A DNA stretch of 64,000 bases from Variovorax boronicumulans (GCF_029892485.1 NZ_JARXVG010000010.1:124001-188000), one strand, 5' to 3'. Shown: positions 42,644-51,640, numbered from the stretch's first letter. Translations and numbers: made by a program. The notes: a model not told the origin generated them from the sequence alone.

Positions 42644-44380
42644 ATGACCCGACAGCCTCACCTTCACCTCGGCCTGCGCGCGGCCGCGCTCGGCGCCGCC
42701 GGCCTGCTCGCGGCGTGCGCCGGTCGTGCCCCTACACCGAATGCGCCGCATGCACCGCTGGGCGCCGCGCGTCCGGGCACGCTGCAGGCCTGCGCCGACC
42801 TGGCCGTCCGCGCCGCGCTGCCGGGCACCGTCTACACCGCCGTCACCGAGGTGCCCGCGGGCACCGTTACGGTCGGCAATGCCGCCATGGCCGCGCCCGC
42901 GCATTGCCTGGTGCAGGGCCGCATGAACGAACGCACCAGCCCCGTCGACCAGCAGCGCTATGCCATCGGCTTCGAGATGCGGCTGCCCGTTGCATGGAAC
43001 GGCCGCTTCTTCTATCAGGCCAACGGCGGGCTCGACGGCGCGGTCGTTCCGGCCCTCGGCGGCATCGGCGGCGGCGGTCCGCGCAGCAGCGCGCTGCAGA
43101 TGGGCTTTGCCGTCATCAGTTCCGACGCCGGCCACCCGGGCGCGATGGGCCCGCGCTTCGGGCTCGACCCGCAAGCGCGGCTGGACTACGGCTACAACGC
43201 CGTCGCGCAGCTCACGCCGATGGCCAAGAACCTGATCGCCAAGGCCTACGGCCGCGGGCCCGACCGCGCCTACATCGGCGGCTGCTCCAACGGCGGGCGG
43301 CATGCGATGGTGGCCGCGGTGCGCTCGGCGCAGCAGTACGACGGCGTCCTCGCGGGCGACCCCGGCTTCAACCTGCCGAAGGCGGCGGTCGCGCAGCTCT
43401 ACGGCGCGCAGCAGTACGCGGCCGTGGCCAGCACGAAGACGCCGGACGGCCAGCCCGACCTGCAGAGCGCCTTCACGCCGGTCGAGATGAAGCTGGTGGC
43501 CGACAAGGTGCTCGAGCGTTGCGATGCGCTGGACGGCCTGGCCGACGGCATCGTCTCGAACGTGCAGGCGTGCCGCATGAAGTTCGACATCCAGGTCGCG
43601 GTGCCCACCTGCACGCCGGGCACGCGCGACGGCATGTGCCTGAGCGCACCGCAGAAGAATGCGCTCGCCAACGTATTCAAGGGCGCACGCAACAGCGCGG
43701 GCCAGCCCATCTACAGCAGCTTCCCGTTCGATGCGGGTGTGAGCGGCGCCAACTGGCGCGAGTGGAAGTTCGCGAGCCCCGCCACACGCGACGCAGGTGC
43801 GGTGGCCTTCATCTTCAGCACCCCGCCACTGGCCGACAGGCCGCAGGGCATGCCCTTCGCGCTGGGCTTCGACATGGACCGCGATGCACCGCGCATTGCC
43901 GCCACCGACGGCGTGTTCCGCGAGTCGGCGCTGTCGTTCATGACGCCGCCAGCCGCCGCCGACCTGGCCGCGCTGCGCGACAAGGGCGGCCGCATGATCG
44001 TCTACCACGGCACCAGCGACCCGGTGTTCTCGTCCGACGACACCGCCGCCTGGTACGAGCGCGTGCAGGCCGCGAACGGCGGCGATGCCTCTTCGTTCGC
44101 ACGCTACTTCCCGGTACCCGGCATGAACCACTGCGCGGGCGGCCCGGCCACGGACCAGTTTGACATGCTGAGCGCGCTGGTCGATTGGGTCGAGCAGGGC
44201 AAGGCGCCTGCATCGGTCGCCGCTGCCGCGCGCGGCGCCGGCACTCCGGTGCCGAACGCCGAAGTGCCGGCCGGCTGGTCGGCGCAACGCACGCGGCCGC
44301 TGTGCCCCTATCCGCAAGTCGCCGTCTACACCGGCGGCGACACCGAGCGCGCGAGCAGTTTCGTGTGCAAGGCCTCCTGA
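42644..44380 (+). CDS. tannase/feruloyl esterase family lipoprotein
   Basis: A 578-residue secreted esterase. The lipoprotein signal ends LLAAC, Cys25. The nucleophile is Ser215 in IGGCSNGGRH, with Cys214 next to it. The acid is in YHGTSDPVFSS, and the histidine in PGMNHCAGG is again followed by Cys. This CS-D-HC arrangement, in which a disulfide joins the residues beside Ser and His, is the hallmark of the tannase/feruloyl esterase family. It would release ferulate or p-coumarate from plant esters outside the cytoplasm. The position right after the importer and before an acyl-CoA dehydrogenase supports this. Confidence 0.88.
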   Translation: MTRQPHLHLGLRAAALGAAGLLAACAGRAPTPNAPHAPLGAARPGTLQACADLAVRAALPGTVYTAVTEVPAGTVTVGNAAMAAPAHCLVQGRMNERTSPVDQQRYAIGFEMRLPVAWNGRFFYQANGGLDGAVVPALGGIGGGGPRSSALQMGFAVISSDAGHPGAMGPRFGLDPQARLDYGYNAVAQLTPMAKNLIAKAYGRGPDRAYIGGCSNGGRHAMVAAVRSAQQYDGVLAGDPGFNLPKAAVAQLYGAQQYAAVASTKTPDGQPDLQSAFTPVEMKLVADKVLERCDALDGLADGIVSNVQACRMKFDIQVAVPTCTPGTRDGMCLSAPQKNALANVFKGARNSAGQPIYSSFPFDAGVSGANWREWKFASPATRDAGAVAFIFSTPPLADRPQGMPFALGFDMDRDAPRIAATDGVFRESALSFMTPPAAADLAALRDKGGRMIVYHGTSDPVFSSDDTAAWYERVQAANGGDASSFARYFPVPGMNHCAGGPATDQFDMLSALVDWVEQGKAPASVAAAARGAGTPVPNAEVPAGWSAQRTRPLCPYPQVAVYTGGDTERASSFVCKAS

Positions 44381-44399
44381 TTCCGAACCCGAGCCTCCG

Positions 44400-46145
44400 A
44401 TGGATTACCAGCCCCGCCCCGACGATGTTCGCTTCCTCCTGAACACCGTGCTCGGCGCGCCCGCGCGCCTGCAGGCGCTCGCGCCTTTCGCGGAGGTCGA
44501 TGAGGCGCTGCAGTCGCAGGTGCTCGAAGAAGCGGCGCGCTTCGTCGGCGAGGTGGTGGCGCCGATCAACCGCCAGGGCGACGAGGTCGGCTGCCGTTTC
44601 GACAATGGCGAAGTCGTCTCGCCGCCGGGGTTTCGCGCGGCCTACCAGGCCTTCGTCGATGGCGGCTGGCCCGCGCTCTCGGCCGCGACGGAAGACGGCG
44701 GCCAGGGCCTGCCCTCGGTGCTCGAAGCCGTGCTCTACGAATGGCTCAGCGCCGCGAACCACGGACTCACCATGGCGCCGGGTTTGCTGCACGGCGCCTA
44801 CGCCTGCCTCAAGCACCACGGCAGCGACGAACTCAAGAGCCGCTATCTGCAGAAGATCGCGACCGGCGAATGGCTCGCGACCATGTGCCTGACCGAAGCG
44901 CATGCAGGCAGCGACCTCGGCCAGGTGCGCACGCGCGCCGTGCCGCAGGCCGACGGAAGCTTCCGGGTGAGCGGCAGCAAGATCTTCATCTCGGGCGGCG
45001 AGCACGACCTGACGCCGAACATCGTGCACCTGGTGCTGTGCCGCCTGCCCGATGCGCCCGCAGGGCCCAAGGGCCTGTCGCTGGTGCTCGTGCCCAAGCT
45101 GCTGCCCGATGGCGCGCGCAACGCAGTGCACTGCGAGCGCATCGAGGAAAAGATGGGCCTGCACGGCAGCCCCACGTGCTCGATGCGCTTCGACGAGGCC
45201 ACCGGCTGGCTGGTCGGCGAGGCCGGCCGTGGCCTGGCCGCGATGTTCGTGATGATGAATTCGGCGCGCCTGCACGTGGCGCTGCAAGGCATCGGCCTGC
45301 TCGACGCCGCCTGGCAGAAGGCCGACGCCTATGCGGCCGAGCGCCGCCAGATGCGCGCGCCCGGCGCCGTGCCCGCCAGCCGCGGCAACGAGCCGGCCGA
45401 CCTGATTGCCGAGCATCCCGCCATCCGCCGCATCCTCGACACGCAGCGCGCCTGGATCGACGGCGCGCGCACCCTCGCCTACCGCAGCGCGCTGATGCTC
45501 GACGTGGCCGCGCACGACGCCGACCCCAAGGCCCGCGAGCGCGCGCAGCGCTGGTGCTCGCTGGTCACGCCGGTGCTCAAGGCCGCCTGCACGCACCAGG
45601 CTTTTCACGGCGCGAGCGAGTGCCTGCAGGTGTTCGGCGGCCACGGCTATGTGCGCGAATGGGGCATCGAGCAGGTGGTGCGCGATGCGCGCGTGACGAT
45701 GATCTACGAGGGCACCAACGAGATCCAGGCCATCGACCTGCTGGTGCGCAAGGTGCTGCCCGATGGCGGCGCGGCCATGTCGGCCGTGCTGCTCGAACTG
45801 CGCGACACGCTCGATGCCTCCCGCGAGGCCGATGCCGACGTGCAGCGCCGGCTCGCCCAGCTGCGCTACCTGGGCACGACCATCGCCATGTCCGCGCATG
45901 CGAACCCGGTGCTGCCGTACGAGGTGGCCGACGACTACCTGCGGGTGGTGATGCTCACGATGATGGCCTGGGCCTGGGCGCGCATCGAGGCCAGCGGCGG
46001 CACCGGCGACGCCGGCAGGGCGCGCGCGGCCGCGGCCTTCCGCCGCTGGGTGCTGCCCGAGTTCGATATGCGCCTGGGCATCGTCAAGCGCGCCTGTGAA
46101 GGCGTGGCCCTTTCGCATGCGGCGGCCGATGGCATCGCGCGGTAG
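44400..46145 (+). CDS. acyl-CoA dehydrogenase
   Basis: A 581-residue flavoprotein of the long acyl-CoA dehydrogenase type with an extra C-terminal domain. The FAD/substrate motif is CLTEAHAGSDLGQVRTRA near residue 163, and the C-terminal FAD motif is QVFGGHGYVREWGIEQ. The catalytic base Glu fits in IYEGTNEIQAIDLL. In the island it could desaturate the side chain of dihydro-hydroxycinnamoyl-CoA so that reduced phenylpropanoids enter the same pathway. That is inference. It follows the esterase gene by 19 bp. Confidence 0.88.
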   Translation: MDYQPRPDDVRFLLNTVLGAPARLQALAPFAEVDEALQSQVLEEAARFVGEVVAPINRQGDEVGCRFDNGEVVSPPGFRAAYQAFVDGGWPALSAATEDGGQGLPSVLEAVLYEWLSAANHGLTMAPGLLHGAYACLKHHGSDELKSRYLQKIATGEWLATMCLTEAHAGSDLGQVRTRAVPQADGSFRVSGSKIFISGGEHDLTPNIVHLVLCRLPDAPAGPKGLSLVLVPKLLPDGARNAVHCERIEEKMGLHGSPTCSMRFDEATGWLVGEAGRGLAAMFVMMNSARLHVALQGIGLLDAAWQKADAYAAERRQMRAPGAVPASRGNEPADLIAEHPAIRRILDTQRAWIDGARTLAYRSALMLDVAAHDADPKARERAQRWCSLVTPVLKAACTHQAFHGASECLQVFGGHGYVREWGIEQVVRDARVTMIYEGTNEIQAIDLLVRKVLPDGGAAMSAVLLELRDTLDASREADADVQRRLAQLRYLGTTIAMSAHANPVLPYEVADDYLRVVMLTMMAWAWARIEASGGTGDAGRARAAAAFRRWVLPEFDMRLGIVKRACEGVALSHAAADGIAR

Positions 46146-46182
46146 GTCCACGGCACCGCCACGGGCGGTTACGCTCGGGGGC

Positions 46183-46674
46183 ATGCCTGCTCCCGCGAAA
46201 AAAACCTCCTCGAAAAGCGAGCCCGCCGCATCCTCGTCGGGCCGCTCGGACCGGCTCGATGCCCGCGTGCTCGAAACCCTGGTCGGCTACAACGCCCGCC
46301 GCGCCTGGCTGATGATCAGCGGCGTCTTCGCGGAGCGCATGGCGCCCTACGGGCTCAAGCAAATCGATTTCTCGGTGCTCTCGCTGCTGGCGCACAACCC
46401 GGGTGCCACCTCGCGGCAGCTGTGCAACACGCTGGACATCCTGCCGCCCAACCTCGTGAGCCTGGTGGCCACATTGGACAGCCGGGGGCTCATCGAGCGC
46501 CGGCCGCATCCGCACGACGGGCGCGCGGTCGGGCTGCATCTCACCTCCGACGGGGAAGCGCTGGTGCGGGAGGCCGAACAGACCGTGGTGCAATTGGAGG
46601 CCGATGCAAGCGCCAATCTCACGGCGCGCGAGCGCGAGACGCTGATCAAGCTGCTGCAGAAGATCTATCTCTGA
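46183..46674 (+). CDS. MarR-family regulator
   Basis: A 163-residue winged-helix regulator. The Lys/Ser-rich N-terminal tail (about 22 residues) is followed by the dimer helices. The DNA-binding region spans ATSRQLCNTLDILPPNLVSL and then the wing RRPHPHDGRAVGLHL, with the Asp-x-Arg typical of MarR. Regulators of hydroxycinnamate genes such as CouR, FerC and HcaR are MarR proteins that respond to the CoA thioester. This gene at the end of the island probably does the same. It overlaps nothing and converges on tetR. Confidence 0.85.
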   Translation: MPAPAKKTSSKSEPAASSSGRSDRLDARVLETLVGYNARRAWLMISGVFAERMAPYGLKQIDFSVLSLLAHNPGATSRQLCNTLDILPPNLVSLVATLDSRGLIERRPHPHDGRAVGLHLTSDGEALVREAEQTVVQLEADASANLTARERETLIKLLQKIYL

Positions 46675-46686
46675 CTTTCCGGGGCG

Positions 46687-47340
46687 CTACAGGCCCCGCT
46701 CCACCATGTCGCACAGCCGCTGCCCCAGCGCATGGGTGGCCTCCGCATCGAGCGCGCGCAGCGGCCCCTGGATGATGAGCAGCGCCAGCCCGTGTACCGC
46801 CGACCACGCGAGGTATTCGGCATTCGGGCGCCGCGCCGCATCGAGCACGCCGGCGTCCACCAGCCGGTCGAGCGCCGCGCCCAGCAGCTGGAACGGGCCC
46901 ATGCCGCTCGCACCTGCGGCCGCGGGGCCCATCTGGCCCTCGCCTTCCTCGGTGATCACGAACGCCGTTCGAAATAGGCCCGGCTCGGCCTGCGCGAAAC
47001 GCAGGTAGGCCGTGCCGATGGCGCGCACCTGCGCGCGGGCGAAATCCACGGGCGGCTGGTCGAAATGCAGCACGGCCAGTTCAGACTCCATGGCCTTGGC
47101 CGCGGCCGAGAGCGCCGCCTCGCGCACCGCCAGCAGCAGCTCGTGCCGACTGGCGAAGTGCCGATAGGCCGCATTCGGCACCACGCCCGCGCGCCGCGTG
47201 GCCTCGCGCAGCACCACCGCATCGGGACCGCCATCGCGCGCCAGTTCGACGCCCGCTTCCAGCAGCGCGCGGCGCAGGTCGCCGTGGCGGTAGGTGGTGC
47301 GTGCGGCCGGCAGGCCTTCGGGGACGTTGTTCAACTTCAT
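46687..47340 (-). CDS. TetR-family regulator
   Basis: A 217-residue regulator. The helix-turn-helix near residues 30-65 reads VVLREATRRAGVVPNAAYRHFASR. The C-terminal ligand domain is of the TetR_C_33 style (LFRTAFVITEEGEG). The start at 47340 puts the ATG 12 bp from a perfect palindrome in the divergent promoter. It most likely represses the opposite VOC-SRPBCC-VOC-MFS-DUF1428 operon and itself. The ligand is unknown. Confidence 0.87.
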   Translation of the reverse strand: MKLNNVPEGLPAARTTYRHGDLRRALLEAGVELARDGGPDAVVLREATRRAGVVPNAAYRHFASRHELLLAVREAALSAAAKAMESELAVLHFDQPPVDFARAQVRAIGTAYLRFAQAEPGLFRTAFVITEEGEGQMGPAAAGASGMGPFQLLGAALDRLVDAGVLDAARRPNAEYLAWSAVHGLALLIIQGPLRALDAEATHALGQRLCDMVERGL

Positions 47341-47352
47341 CGCAATTCCATG

Positions 47353-47365
47353 TGGACACTGTCCA
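47353..47365. promoter_or_regulatory. TetR operator 1
   Basis: A perfect 13-bp palindrome TGGACA-C-TGTCCA lies in the tetR/VOC divergent gap. Its left half doubles as the -35 hexamer (TGGACA) of the plus-strand promoter, with a -10 TATTCT 17 bp on. Bound repressor would therefore exclude RNA polymerase. Confidence 0.65.
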
Positions 47366-47375
47366 TTATCCCTGC

Positions 47376-47381
47376 TATTCT
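47376..47381 (+). promoter_or_regulatory. -10 box of the VOC operon promoter
   Basis: TATTCT is 17 bp downstream of TGGACA at 47353-47358, an ideal sigma-70 spacing. It lies between the two operator copies. Confidence 0.5.
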
Positions 47382-47384
47382 TTG

Positions 47385-47397
47385 TGGACGGTGTACA
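47385..47397. promoter_or_regulatory. TetR operator 2
   Basis: TGGACGGTGTACA matches operator 1 at 10 of 13 positions. The centres are 32 bp apart, about three helical turns, so two dimers would bind on the same face of the DNA. It overlaps a larger imperfect palindrome TGTGGAC-GGT-GTACACA. Confidence 0.55.
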
Positions 47398-47478
47398 CAA
47401 AGTAGTTCCATCGTATTCGCGCAGAAGCCAATGCGCATCCTTGAAACCTCGAAACCTCTCCAGCGAAAAGGAATTGCC

Positions 47479-47913
47479 ATGAAAGTCCAGTCCTACCTGT
47501 TCTTCGAAGGCCGTTGCGACGAAGCGATCGCTTTCTACAAGAAGGCTGTCGGCGCCGAAGTCGTCCAGCTCATGCGCTACAGCGATGCGCCCGCCCATGC
47601 CTCCATGGAAAAAGGCGAAGGCTGCGCCGGTGCCATGCCCAGCCCCGACAAGGTGATGCACGCCCTGGTCCGCATCGGCGAAACCGAGCTGATGTTCTCC
47701 GACGGCCACTGCTCGGGCCAGGCGGAGTTCAAGGGGATCATGCTGTCGCTCACCGTCGCCAATGACGCCGATGCCCGCAGGTGCTTCGACGCGCTCGCCG
47801 ATGGCGGCCAGGTGATGCAACCGCTGATACCCACCTTCTTCACGTCCAGCTTCGGCATGCTCGCCGACCGCTTCGGCGTGGGCTGGCTGCTGGTGGTCGA
47901 CGCCGGCAAGTGA
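47479..47913 (+). CDS. VOC family protein (PhnB/glyoxalase-like)
   Basis: A 144-residue protein of the vicinal oxygen chelate superfamily, DUF of the PhnB/3-demethylubiquinone type. It begins KVQSYLFFEGRCDEAIAFY and ends with FGMLADRFGVGWLLVVD, the family signature strands. Metal ligands typical of true glyoxalases are not evident, so it may be non-enzymatic. It is first in the TetR-controlled operon. Confidence 0.82.
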   Translation: MKVQSYLFFEGRCDEAIAFYKKAVGAEVVQLMRYSDAPAHASMEKGEGCAGAMPSPDKVMHALVRIGETELMFSDGHCSGQAEFKGIMLSLTVANDADARRCFDALADGGQVMQPLIPTFFTSSFGMLADRFGVGWLLVVDAGK

Positions 47914-47959
47914 TCACGACGCCGGCCTGCCCTGTCCCTGCCCCAAGGAATCCCTTCAC

Positions 47960-48487
47960 ATGTTCAAGAAAATCGTCCTCGCCATCCTCGCGCTGATCGC
48001 GATCGTGCTCATCTACGCAGCCACCCGGCCCGACACCTTCCGCGTGGAGCGCACCGCGCGCATCGCTGCGCCGGCCGAGAAGATCTTTCCGTTGATCAAC
48101 GACTTCCACCGCTGGAGCGAGTGGTCGCCCTACGAGAAGCTGGACCCGGCCATGAAGCGCAGCTTCGGCGGCGCACCGGCCGGCCAGGGCGCCACCTACG
48201 CCTGGGAGGGCAACGACAAGGCGGGCGCGGGCAAGATGGAAATTGCCGAGTCCACACCGTCCTCGAAGGTCGGGATCAAGCTGGATTTCATCAAGCCCTT
48301 CGAAGGCCACAACATCGCCGAGTTCACGCTGCAGCCGCAGGGCGACGCCACGCAGGTCACCTGGGCCATGTCCGGCCCGAGCCCCTACATCGCCAAGCTC
48401 ATGGGCATCTTCTTCAACATGGACCAGATGATCGGCAAGGACTTCGAAGCAGGCCTTGCCAACCTCAAGACGGCCACCGAAAAGTAA
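47960..48487 (+). CDS. SRPBCC-fold protein with membrane anchor
   Basis: A 175-residue protein with one N-terminal membrane helix (IVLAILALIAIVLIYAA) and a START/Bet v1-like hydrophobic-pocket domain (FRVERTARIAAPAEKIFPLI, then FHRWSEWSPYE). Such polyketide cyclase-like domains bind small hydrophobic ligands. It lies between two VOC genes in one operon, which may handle the same compound. No substrate can be named. Confidence 0.82.
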   Translation: MFKKIVLAILALIAIVLIYAATRPDTFRVERTARIAAPAEKIFPLINDFHRWSEWSPYEKLDPAMKRSFGGAPAGQGATYAWEGNDKAGAGKMEIAESTPSSKVGIKLDFIKPFEGHNIAEFTLQPQGDATQVTWAMSGPSPYIAKLMGIFFNMDQMIGKDFEAGLANLKTATEK

Positions 48488-48507
48488 CCAATCCAAAGGA
48501 AACCACC

Positions 48508-48927
48508 ATGTCCCCCATCCACGCCTACCTCACCTTCGACGGCAACGCACAGGAAGCCATGCGCTTCTATGAAAAGACCCTCGGCGGCACCATCCAGATG
48601 ATGATGACCATCGGCGAAGCGCCCGACACCGAGCAGATGCCCGCCGACGTCAAGAAGCGGATCATGCATGCCTCGCTCGCCTACGGCGACGGCATGCTCA
48701 TGGCCTCCGACACCATGCCCGGCCAGACCTACGAAGGCATGAAGGGCTTCGGCGTCGCGCTCACCCTCGAGACCGTCGCCGAGGCGCGCCGCGTGTTCGA
48801 TGCCTTCGCAGAAGGCGGCACCGTCTCCATGCCCTTCGAGAAGACCTTCTGGGTCGAAGGCTTCGGGATGGTGACCGACCGCTTCGGCACGCCCTGGCTC
48901 ATCAACGGTGGCAAGCCGCTCGTTTAA
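48508..48927 (+). CDS. VOC family protein (PhnB-like)
   Basis: A 139-residue second VOC protein, distinct from the one at 47479 but of the same subfamily. Signature segments are HAYLTFDGNAQEAMRFYEKT at the N terminus and FGMVTDRFGTPWLING at the C terminus. It follows the SRPBCC gene by 20 bp with an AAAGGAAACC site. Confidence 0.82.
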   Translation: MSPIHAYLTFDGNAQEAMRFYEKTLGGTIQMMMTIGEAPDTEQMPADVKKRIMHASLAYGDGMLMASDTMPGQTYEGMKGFGVALTLETVAEARRVFDAFAEGGTVSMPFEKTFWVEGFGMVTDRFGTPWLINGGKPLV

Positions 48928-48966
48928 AGAAAGCGCCTTCTCGGCGATTTGAAGGAATTCCCTCCC

Positions 48967-50439
48967 ATGACCGACACACTCGACAACCGGAAGCGCTGGC
49001 TCGCATTGATGGTGCTCTGCCTCGGCGTCCTGATGATCGTGCTCGACACCACGATCGTGAACGTGGCATTGCCCTCGATCCGCACCGACCTCGGCTTCAC
49101 CGAGACGTCGCTGGTCTGGGTGGTGAATGCCTACATGCTGACCTTCGGCGGCTTCCTGCTGCTGGGCGGCCGGCTCGGCGACCTGTATGGCCACCGCAAG
49201 CTCTTCCTGATCGGCCTGGTGCTGTTCACCCTCGCCTCGCTGGCCTGCGGCATCGCCAACTCGCAGGGCGTGCTGGTCGCGGCGCGCGCCGTGCAGGGGC
49301 TGGGCGGCGCGGTGGTCTCGGCCGTCTCGCTCTCGCTGATCATGAATCTGTTCACCGAACCGGCCGACCGCGCCAAGGCGATGGGCGTCTATGGCTTCGT
49401 CTGCGCGGGCGGCGGCAGCATCGGCGTGCTGCTGGGCGGGCTGCTCACGAGCTCGCTGAGCTGGCACTGGATCTTCCTGGTCAACCTGCCGATCGGCGTG
49501 GCGGTGTATGCGCTCTGCGTGGCACTGCTGCCCAATGCGCGCGGACAGGCGCACGGCGAGAAGCTCGACGTCGCCGGCGCGGTCACCGTCACGCTGTCGC
49601 TGATGCTCGCGGTCTACGGCGTGGTCAACGGCAACGAAGCGGGCTGGGGTTCCACGCAGACGCTGGGCCTGCTCGGCGCGGCCGTGGTGCTGCTGGCGAC
49701 CTTCATCGCCATCGAGGCGCGCGTGCAGCATCCGCTGATGCCGCTGGGCCTCTTTCGCCTGCGCAGCGTGTCGGTCGCCAATGTGGTGGGTGTGCTGTGG
49801 GCCGCGGCGATGTTCGCGTGGTTCTTCATCTCGGCGCTCTACATGCAGCTGGTGCTGAACTACACGCCGATGCAGATCGGCCTCGCGTTCCTGCCGGCCA
49901 ACATCATCATGGCGGTGTTCTCGCTCGGCCTCTCGGCCAGGCTGGTGATGCGCTTCGGCATCCGCAAGCCGCTCGCGGTCGGGCTCTGGCTCGCGGCCAT
50001 CGGCCTGGCGCTCTTTGCGCGTGCGCCGGTCAACGGCAGCTTCGTCGTCGACGTGCTGCCCGGGATGATGCTGCTCGGCCTGGGCGCGGGCATGGCGTTC
50101 AACCCGGTGCTGCTGGCGGCCATGAGCGAGGTCGATCCGGCCGATTCGGGCCTTGCATCGGGTGTGGTCAACACCGCTTTCATGATGGGCGGCGCACTCG
50201 GCCTGGCCGTGCTGGCCAGCGCCGCGGCGGCGCGCACCGGGTCCATGGCCGCAGCGGGCGCGCAACTGCCCCTGGCGCTCACCGGTGGCTACAACCTTGC
50301 GTTTCTTGTCGGCGCCGTGTTCGCGGCGCTGGCGGGTTCGATCGGGGCCTTGCTGCTTCGCACCGCACCACCGGCGCAAATGCAGAACAACGAAGAGGCG
50401 GCAGCGCCCCGCGGGACGGTGAGCGAATCGGCGCCGTGA
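48967..50439 (+). CDS. MFS drug efflux transporter (EmrB/QacA, DHA2 family)
   Basis: A 490-residue exporter with 14 predicted helices. The motif LDTTIVNVALPSI in helix 1 is the DHA2 hallmark, LGGRLGDLYGHRKLFLIGLV is motif A, and GAGMAFNPVLLAAM lies in a late helix. The ATG at 48967 follows GAAGGAATTC. In an operon behind a TetR regulator with VOC and SRPBCC proteins it probably exports a toxic or antibiotic-like compound; the spectrum is unknown. Confidence 0.9.
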   Translation: MTDTLDNRKRWLALMVLCLGVLMIVLDTTIVNVALPSIRTDLGFTETSLVWVVNAYMLTFGGFLLLGGRLGDLYGHRKLFLIGLVLFTLASLACGIANSQGVLVAARAVQGLGGAVVSAVSLSLIMNLFTEPADRAKAMGVYGFVCAGGGSIGVLLGGLLTSSLSWHWIFLVNLPIGVAVYALCVALLPNARGQAHGEKLDVAGAVTVTLSLMLAVYGVVNGNEAGWGSTQTLGLLGAAVVLLATFIAIEARVQHPLMPLGLFRLRSVSVANVVGVLWAAAMFAWFFISALYMQLVLNYTPMQIGLAFLPANIIMAVFSLGLSARLVMRFGIRKPLAVGLWLAAIGLALFARAPVNGSFVVDVLPGMMLLGLGAGMAFNPVLLAAMSEVDPADSGLASGVVNTAFMMGGALGLAVLASAAAARTGSMAAAGAQLPLALTGGYNLAFLVGAVFAALAGSIGALLLRTAPPAQMQNNEEAAAPRGTVSESAP

Positions 50440-50506
50440 GAACGACGCCATGCAGCCGCCGCTGTTTTTTCTTCAACGGTTCTATCTTTCATTCAGGAGA
50501 TCACCC

Positions 50507-50866
50507 ATGGCTCGCTATGTAGACGGTTTCATCGTTGCCATTCCCACCCACAACGTCGAGGCGTACCGCAAGCTCGCGCGCAAGGCCGGCAAGGTCTGGA
50601 TGGAGTACGGCGCGCTCGAATACGTGGAGTGCATTGCCGACGACGTGAAGCCCGGCAAGCTCACTTCGTTTCCGCAGAGCGTGAAGCTCAAGGCCGACGA
50701 GACGGTGGCCTTCTCGTGGATCGTCTACAAGTCGCGCAAGCACCGCGACACGGTGAACAAGAAGGTCATGGCCGATCCGCGCATCGCGGCCATGGACCCG
50801 AAGACCATGCCGTTCGACGCGAAGCGGATGATCTTCGGTGGCTTCAAGAGCATCGTCGAGCTCTGA
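50507..50866 (+). CDS. DUF1428 family protein
   Basis: A 119-residue DUF1428 (YbaA-like) protein, a ferredoxin-like alpha/beta barrel. It opens YVDGFIVAIPTHNVEAY and ends FDAKRMIFGGFKSIVEL, both family hallmarks, with WMEYGALEYVEC between. The function is not established. It closes the TetR-linked operon 67 bp after the MFS gene, with a CAGGAG site. Confidence 0.88.
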   Translation: MARYVDGFIVAIPTHNVEAYRKLARKAGKVWMEYGALEYVECIADDVKPGKLTSFPQSVKLKADETVAFSWIVYKSRKHRDTVNKKVMADPRIAAMDPKTMPFDAKRMIFGGFKSIVEL

Positions 50867-50881
50867 TCCGGGGCGCCGGGC

Positions 50882-51640
50882 TCAGGCGAAGAATCCGTCG
50901 TAGACCAGCTTGAGCCCGGTCAGCAGCATCCCCAGGTACACGAAGCGATAGAACCACGTCGCGTCGATGCGCCTCGCAATGCGAATGCCGACCCACACGC
51001 CGAGCGGCGCGAGCGGCATCAACGCCACCGAGGTGGCCAGCGTGCGAAAGTCGATGAGGCCGAGCCACGCGTAGGGAATCCACTTGCTGAGATTCACCAC
51101 GAAGAAAAAGTAGGCCATCGTCGCCGTGAACACCACCGGCTTGAGCCTGAGCGGAATCACATAGGCATTGACCGGCGGACCGCCCGCATGCGCGATGAAG
51201 CTCGTGAAGCCCGACACCACCGTGAGCACCGCGCCCACGCCGCGCGAGGGCAGCGGATCGTCGGGCTTCGGCGGAAACACCAGCCGCTGCGCGAGGAACA
51301 GCAGCGTGAACACGCCGACGATGCCCGCCACCGTGTGCGCCGACAGCACGCGGAACAGCAGCGTGCCGACCACCGTGCCGATCAGCCCGAACGGAATCAG
51401 GAACTTCAGCAGCGACCGGTCGAAGTCGCGCCGGAATGCGGCGAGCCCCAGCACATCCATCAGCAGCAACAGCGGCATGAGGATCGCGGCGGCCTGAGGC
51501 ACCGTGACCGCCAGCGCCATCAGCGGCACCGCGAGCGAACCGAAGCCGGCGCCGAAGCCGCTCTTGCTGATGCCCAGCAGCAGCACGGCGGGGACGGCGA
51601 CCGCATAGAAATGCGGGTCGGTGATGAGAGGGAAGGCCAT
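50882..51640 (-). CDS. TauE/SafE-type membrane permease
   Basis: A 252-residue protein with about eight helices in the TauE/SafE sulfite-exporter family. The family features are LLGISKSGFGAGFGSLAVPLMA in the first third (split here as two helices) and the second half-repeat ending SGFTSFIAHAGGPPVNAY. It probably exports sulfite, sulfoacetate or another small organic anion. Its start lies 25 bp from a hairpin that terminates the upstream dioxygenase. Confidence 0.85.
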   Translation of the reverse strand: MAFPLITDPHFYAVAVPAVLLLGISKSGFGAGFGSLAVPLMALAVTVPQAAAILMPLLLLMDVLGLAAFRRDFDRSLLKFLIPFGLIGTVVGTLLFRVLSAHTVAGIVGVFTLLFLAQRLVFPPKPDDPLPSRGVGAVLTVVSGFTSFIAHAGGPPVNAYVIPLRLKPVVFTATMAYFFFVVNLSKWIPYAWLGLIDFRTLATSVALMPLAPLGVWVGIRIARRIDATWFYRFVYLGMLLTGLKLVYDGFFA

